In this document: one piece after another, positions 59,769-64,000 of the stretch
Layout: every line of letters starts with the position of its first letter
Position numbering within the stretch: position 1 is the first letter of the stretch
Assembly: GCA_945876755.1 (NCBI GenBank)
Contig: CAMCPM010000007.1
Coordinates: 1-64,000, forward strand
DNA: 64,000 nt
Direction: 5' to 3'
Source: an uncultured Clostridia bacterium
Lineage (GTDB): Bacteria > Bacillota > Clostridia > Oscillospirales > Ruminococcaceae
Notes under the pieces: generated by a model
Told to the model about the DNA's origin: nothing
The model's database searches: none
What the model saw: the letters and a program-made list of their open reading frames with translations, nothing else
Position numbers and translations under genes: made by a program

Positions 59769-61835
59769 ATGTCAGCGACTAAAAGAAGAAACCTGAAGAA
59801 AAAGATAATCGGCTGCCTTTGCCTTGCGGCAATAGCGGCAAGCATGACAGCAGCGCCATTTGTTCCCGTCATTTCGGATATGGGCGTTATCAGCGCTTCG
59901 GCAGAAACACTTCAAGCGACTGTTGAACTGAACCGGATAGTTGATTACACAAGCAGCGCACCCGCAGGCGTTACCGTTAGCTATTACAACGATTCAAATT
60001 TCTATGAAATCCAACTGCAGGACGGCTATGATTACACCTTTACAGGCACCAACTCTGCCGATGTGCAGATATATGTTCCGAGTAGCGTAACCGCAACTAT
60101 CAACTTTAATAATGCAACCATTATAAATAATGATGGTGAATATAGTACTACCGCCTACTCCGGATGTTTATCGCTTGGCGACGGATGTTATATAAATAAC
60201 ACTGTGAAACCATTCTATGTTAGCGGTACTCTTTATGTAAGCGGCACTCTCAGCGTTGATACATATTCATACTACGGGAATTGTTCTGTCTACCCCAACG
60301 TCAAGCACGGCATATCAGTGCCGCTTAAAGCAGGCAGCGGCACAATTGCCGGTTCTGACTTCTTTATCGTAAAATATGTTGACGAAAACGGAAAGACTAT
60401 CGACCAAAACTTTTATTTGAACGGCAATGTATATACTGTAACCACTCTTCCGAAATATTTTAGCACTTCTAACATTCAAAAAAGTATAGGTGATTTCCCC
60501 TGCCTTTCCTTTACAGGCGGAACAGTAAGCGGAGCTAAGACAGTCACAGCAAGAACGGCTCACACCGCCCCCGATTCAAACGGCGACTGCGCAAACTGCG
60601 GCGAGCATATTGCAGACGTTGCAAAGATTTACACAGTTACCTTTGAAACAAACGGCGGCAGCGAAGTTACCGCAGCACAGGTAAACGACGGCAAAACGGT
60701 TTCCGAGCCGACAGCGCCCACAAAGGCAAAGGCTGATTTCGGCGGCTGGTATACTGACGAAGCATGCACCGTTCCCTATGATTTCACCAAGCCTGTTACG
60801 GGCAACATCACCCTTTACGCAAAGTGGGATAAATGGGCGCCTAATTCCATTTTTGTCAATACTCCTCCTGCAAGAATAGTCTATATGGAGAAAGATAAAT
60901 TTGACCCGAGAGGACTTGTGATCACCGTTGCCTATGAAAACGGCGAAACAGAAAATGTTGAATACAGCGAAGCAAACGCTTCCGAGTTTACATTCAGCCC
61001 AAGCGAGAACATTGCTCTGACCGATAAGTCAGTAACAATAACCTACGGCGGCAAAACCACGGAACAGGCAATAACCGTAAACAGCATACCTCCTGCTACT
61101 CCTCCCTCAAACAATCAGAACCCAACTACAAAGCCTCCCGTCAGCAACAATAACGAACCTAAGATAGAGGGCGAAAACGGCAAATCCGGCTGGAACAGCG
61201 TTTCCGACAAAATAAGCAAAACTCCCGAGGGCGGCACAATTAAAGTCGATATGAACGGCACAACAGAGCTTCCCAAGGATATTGTCAGCGATATCGCAGG
61301 CAAGGATATCGACCTTGTGCTTGACATGGGCAACGGCATTACATGGACAATAAACGGCAAGGACGTAACAAATCCGAAAGATATAGACCTGAGCGTCACC
61401 GCAAATACAAATAATATTCCCGTGAGCATTATAAACAACGTTACAGGCGAGAAATATTCTATCCAGATATCTCTTGCCCATGAGGGAGAATTCGGCTTCA
61501 CAGCAACACTTACCATCGACCTCGGCAGCAAGAACAACGGCTTGTATGCAAATCTTTTCTACTATAATCCAAAGACCAAGGAACTGGAGTTCATGGATTA
61601 CGGAAAGATAAGCGGCGGCAAAGCAGACCTTATCTTCACTCACGCCTCCGATTGGGCTATCGTTATCGACAAGGAGCCTCTCGGCGATGTTGACGATGTT
61701 TCCTCCGCAGCAGGCGCTTGGGCAGATAATGACAGCGTCGGCACAGCAGATAAGCCGGCAGTTTTCGTTATTCCCGTAATGGCAGCTGCCATTGGAACAG
61801 CAGTCTTTGTCCGCAGAAAGACAAAGAAACAGTAA
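59769..61835 (+). CDS. Secreted protein with InlB B-repeat and C-terminal anchor
   Basis: 688 residues. N-terminal KRRNLKKK and signal peptide (near SASAET); a beta-rich region (about 40-270); one Listeria-Bacteroides InlB B-repeat (about 295-360; TVTFETNGGSEV, FGGWYTDEACTVPYDF, ITLYAKW); a Big_3-like Ig domain (about 365-440); a Pro/Asn linker; a further beta domain (about 470-640); and a hydrophobic helix with RRKTKKQ. No LPxTG-like motif precedes the helix, so it is probably membrane-anchored. Confidence 0.8.
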   Translation: MSATKRRNLKKKIIGCLCLAAIAASMTAAPFVPVISDMGVISASAETLQATVELNRIVDYTSSAPAGVTVSYYNDSNFYEIQLQDGYDYTFTGTNSADVQIYVPSSVTATINFNNATIINNDGEYSTTAYSGCLSLGDGCYINNTVKPFYVSGTLYVSGTLSVDTYSYYGNCSVYPNVKHGISVPLKAGSGTIAGSDFFIVKYVDENGKTIDQNFYLNGNVYTVTTLPKYFSTSNIQKSIGDFPCLSFTGGTVSGAKTVTARTAHTAPDSNGDCANCGEHIADVAKIYTVTFETNGGSEVTAAQVNDGKTVSEPTAPTKAKADFGGWYTDEACTVPYDFTKPVTGNITLYAKWDKWAPNSIFVNTPPARIVYMEKDKFDPRGLVITVAYENGETENVEYSEANASEFTFSPSENIALTDKSVTITYGGKTTEQAITVNSIPPATPPSNNQNPTTKPPVSNNNEPKIEGENGKSGWNSVSDKISKTPEGGTIKVDMNGTTELPKDIVSDIAGKDIDLVLDMGNGITWTINGKDVTNPKDIDLSVTANTNNIPVSIINNVTGEKYSIQISLAHEGEFGFTATLTIDLGSKNNGLYANLFYYNPKTKELEFMDYGKISGGKADLIFTHASDWAIVIDKEPLGDVDDVSSAAGAWADNDSVGTADKPAVFVIPVMAAAIGTAVFVRRKTKKQ

Positions 61836-61909
61836 TACGGATCTGTTATCAAAACCATTCCCCGTAAAAACAAGGTCAGATTTTAGGGAATGACCGTATA
61901 GAAGAATTT

Positions 61910-61950
61910 AAGGGTACCGAGCGTCAAAGCTCGATACCCTTGATTTTTTT
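61910..61950 (+). terminator. Terminator of the GT8-surface protein pair
   Basis: AAGGGTACCGAGC pairs with GCTCGATACCCTT (one mismatch) around six bases, followed by TTGATTTTTTT. Confidence 0.85.
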
Positions 61951-62009
61951 GCGGACTGCCAAAGGGGTCGCCCCTTTCAGGCTTTACCTTGTTTTTGTTT
62001 CCACGAAAT

Positions 62010-62639
62010 TTACTTTAAAATATCGCCAAGCATTTGCTTCATCTTTTCGGCATACAAATTGATACATTCCGAAAAGCACTGCGGAGCGGAACCCACTTTA
62101 TCCGTAAACTTGTTGTCATTTCTTCTCATAACAAGGATATTTTTTTTCAGATCCAGCAGCCAGAGGGAGTAATATTCCATACTCAGAGCATAGATGATAG
62201 CCATTCTTTCCATGCTCTCATTTTTCATTTTTTCCTTAACAGAGGTATACTCCTCCAAAAGGCTTTTAAGATTTTCCTCCTGCGCCCTTGCCTGAAGATA
62301 AGCCTTTGTTATGTCTTTATAGCTCAGAACTTCGCCTCTGCATTTTGAGAGAATGTCAATTATCTCTGATGAAAAAGCGCCTCTGTCTATCTTGATCTCG
62401 TTTATAACGAAATCAAACTGAACGTCATTGATCTCCTTTCGCTTGCTGAAGAGCCTGTCAAACCTGATAGCAAGACCGCAAAGCTGGCTGTATATAGAGT
62501 TGTCGTTTCCTTTCAGTCCGTGAGGATATCCCGCACCGTCATATCTTTCATGATGGTGCATACACATATTCACTTTTGGCAATACCGCAAAAGGTGAATA
62601 ATATTTGAATATACCATATAAGAAACGAAAAACTTTCAA
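62010..62639 (-). pseudogene. 5'-truncated HD-GYP protein remnant
   Basis: 209 residues readable. It starts within a HD-GYP domain just before HHHERYDGAGYPHGLKG; the HD metal pair and the first half of the domain are missing, and the first ten or so residues (KVFRFLYGI) do not belong to the fold. Only a TTG start is available and no ribosome site was found. A helical tail (residues 110-209) remains. Without the HD residues it cannot hydrolyse c-di-GMP. Probably a deletion remnant of a paralogue of the gene at 25.3 kb. Confidence 0.75.
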
Positions 62640-62656
62640 TAAAGCAAGCTATAAGT

Positions 62657-62685
62657 TTGACTCGGAGCCTGATTAGTGATATAAT
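62657..62685 (+). promoter_or_regulatory. Promoter of the SGNH-GH26 pair
   Basis: TTGACT and TATAAT 17 bp apart on the plus strand, with about 80 bases of leader before the ATG at 62772. Confidence 0.8.
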
Positions 62686-62771
62686 TATGTAACAACAATT
62701 TTAGAGTATGAATGAGCAGCGTTTTCTAAGTATTAAAGCAATAACCGCAAATAAAAAGCGAGGGTAAAAAA

Positions 62772-63398
62772 ATGACCGACAAGGGAATAAAGGTTGAACG
62801 TTACAAAGAGGAAAACAAGTCCGCCAAAAAGGGTCAGACAGTTTTCACAGGCTCGTCCCTTATGGAGATGTTCCCAATAAACAAGCTGCTTAAAGAGCGC
62901 AGCGACGATACGATAATATACAACCGCGGAGTGGGCGGCTTCCTCTCCCATGAGCTTCTTGAAGTAATAGACGTGTGTGCAATTGATTTGCAGCCGTCCA
63001 AGGTTTTTATCAATATCGGTACTAACGATCTAAGCTGGTCGAGTATCCCCATAAGTCAGCTTATGGATAATTACGATAAGATAATCTCGGCAATAGAAAA
63101 CGCCGTTCCCAATGTGAGAATATATCTTATGGCGTATTATCCCGTTAATTTTGAGGCTGCTTCCGAGGAGATGAAGGAGTGCCTGAAGATACGCACCAAT
63201 GAGAAGATAACCGCCGCCAATGCAGAGGTGAAAAAGCTTGCCGAAAAGCACGGTCAGCGATACATAGATATCAACCGAAATCTAAAGGACGAACAAGGCA
63301 GACTCAAAGCGGAGTACACCATTGAGGGTATGCATATCAACGAGGACGGCTACCGTGCGGTATACGACGATATTATGGAATATGTGAAGGAGAAGTAA
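62772..63398 (+). CDS. SGNH/GDSL-type esterase
   Basis: 208 residues, no signal peptide. Block I FTGSSLM (catalytic Ser), Gly in GVGG, block III IGTNDLSW (Asn), and a C-terminal GMHINEDGYRAV with His as catalytic base; the usual DxxH reads GMHIN. Such enzymes remove acetyl groups from glycans. Directly upstream of a GH26-like gene (2-base gap), so a role in deacetylating mannan oligosaccharides inside the cell is a reasonable guess. Confidence 0.82.
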   Translation: MTDKGIKVERYKEENKSAKKGQTVFTGSSLMEMFPINKLLKERSDDTIIYNRGVGGFLSHELLEVIDVCAIDLQPSKVFINIGTNDLSWSSIPISQLMDNYDKIISAIENAVPNVRIYLMAYYPVNFEAASEEMKECLKIRTNEKITAANAEVKKLAEKHGQRYIDINRNLKDEQGRLKAEYTIEGMHINEDGYRAVYDDIMEYVKEK

Positions 63399-63399
63399 T

Positions 63400-64000
63400 A
63401 TGAAAAAAAAGTTATTGTCGATTTTCTGTATTTCGGTTCTTGCGCTTAATATAACAGCCTGCAATAAGACCGAAAGCGCTCCGCAAACGACCTCTGAGGC
63501 TTCTGTGACAACATCAGCTGCAACTACCGCAGAAACGAGCTTGACCGAATCCGAGATAACGTCAACAACGTCGGCAGAAACGACCTCTACTTCCGTTACA
63601 ACAGAAGCAGTTACAGAAAGCGTTACCTCCGAAGAAACAACGGCCGTGTTAACAGCAGATACGACCGCAGAAGAGCCTGTTACCGTCCAGACAACTGCCG
63701 AGCCGGCAGAAACTGCAACAGCGTCAACCGCAAAAACTACTGTTACAACAAAAGGAACAACTGCGAAAACTACCGCTGCAAAAAAAGAAACCGAAGCCAT
63801 AAATTCCGGCTATAAAATGGAGCTTTCAAATCCCAACGCTTCAAAGGAAGCACAGGCGCTTTTTGATTACATATGCAAAACCTACCGGAACGGCATTATC
63901 TCGGGTCAGCAGGAATCCACATGGATGGGCAGCGACCAGTACGAGTTTGACTATATCTATAAAAATACGGGCAAATACCCTGCAATACGGGGCCTTGACT
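63400..64000 (+). CDS. GH26-like lipoprotein, beginning only (runs off the window)
   Basis: 200 residues visible. Lipoprotein signal (MKKKLLSIFCISVLALNITAC, shown here in full only to the lipobox Cys), a Thr/Ser/Ala/Glu-rich linker of about 110 residues (20-135), then the start of a catalytic domain with NGIISGQQESTW and FDYIYKNTGKYPAIRGLD, the N-terminal pattern of GH26 beta-mannanases. Catalytic Glu residues lie beyond the edge, so activity cannot be judged. AAGGAG precedes the ATG. With the GH130 gene it points to mannan use. Confidence 0.8.
   Translation, partial: MKKKLLSIFCISVLALNITACNKTESAPQTTSEASVTTSAATTAETSLTESEITSTTSAETTSTSVTTEAVTESVTSEETTAVLTADTTAEEPVTVQTTAEPAETATASTAKTTVTTKGTTAKTTAAKKETEAINSGYKMELSNPNASKEAQALFDYICKTYRNGIISGQQESTWMGSDQYEFDYIYKNTGKYPAIRGLD

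Noticed and set aside
63282-63800. 172-residue minus-strand Val/Ala-rich frame
   Set aside because: Antisense to the Thr-rich linker of the GH26-like lipoprotein; its composition is the complement of Thr and Ser codons.
1-64000. tRNA or rRNA genes
   Set aside because: Several hairpin-rich gaps were examined, but none shows a cloverleaf with a T-loop or any rRNA sequence.

Overview
The window looks like the chromosome of a Gram-positive anaerobe of the Ruminococcus / Oscillospiraceae type. The indications are a GH130 mannan-oligosaccharide phosphorylase, several multi-sugar ABC permeases without their own ATPase, a GH26-like lipoprotein and a GH43 enzyme, an Ala-rich surface protein ending in NPTTG plus a hydrophobic tail, a Firmicutes-type rpsF-ssb-rpsR operon, spoIID, and many c-di-GMP and two-component proteins. 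No rRNA, tRNA or CRISPR array was seen. Most genes lie on the minus strand up to about 49.6 kb and mostly on the plus strand after that. Most promoters that can be read have TTGACA-like and TATAAT-like boxes exactly 17 bp apart.

Region 1 (1-13.4 kb) is carbohydrate uptake. A near-consensus promoter at 13.35 kb drives a long minus-strand operon: a solute-binding protein with fused beta-sandwich modules, two permeases, a membrane-anchored NHL/TPR protein, a YIP1 membrane protein, a secreted DUF5696 protein and two more permeases. One binding protein is therefore paired with four permeases and three accessory proteins. A separately promoted GH130 phosphorylase follows.

Region 2 (13.4-17.4 kb) holds a sorted surface protein, a compact type I toxin-antitoxin candidate (30-aa hydrophobic peptide plus a convergent small RNA), and rpsR-ssb-rpsF.

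Region 3 (17.4-25.1 kb) is a phage-derived head and packaging module: small and large terminase, portal, capsid, protease-like protein, connector-like genes and a tail-hub-like protein. It has no integrase, tape measure, lysis or replication genes. Mosaic palindromic repeats separate its genes, and a dense hairpin array marks its downstream edge.

Region 4 (25.2-49.8 kb) is signalling and housekeeping. It contains a hybrid kinase-DegV-diguanylate cyclase-RsmE-HD-GYP cluster, a GntR/ABC-2/CPBP operon with its operator on the -10 box, two OmpR-type two-component systems, citrate synthase, spoIID, a HAD phosphatase, fumarase alpha and an endonuclease III with an altered iron-sulfur motif.

Region 5 (49.9-64 kb) holds a PAS-GGDNF-EAL protein, phosphofructokinase, a C39-like secreted protein, GH43, an ArsR/permease/thioredoxin operon, a GT8-surface protein pair, a truncated HD-GYP remnant, an SGNH hydrolase and the start of a GH26-like lipoprotein that runs off the window.

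The most unusual sequence-level signal is a family of intergenic repeats in which constant blocks alternate with palindromes of different sequence but preserved pairing. Three copies begin exactly at the stop codon of the gene in front of them, in that gene's direction.
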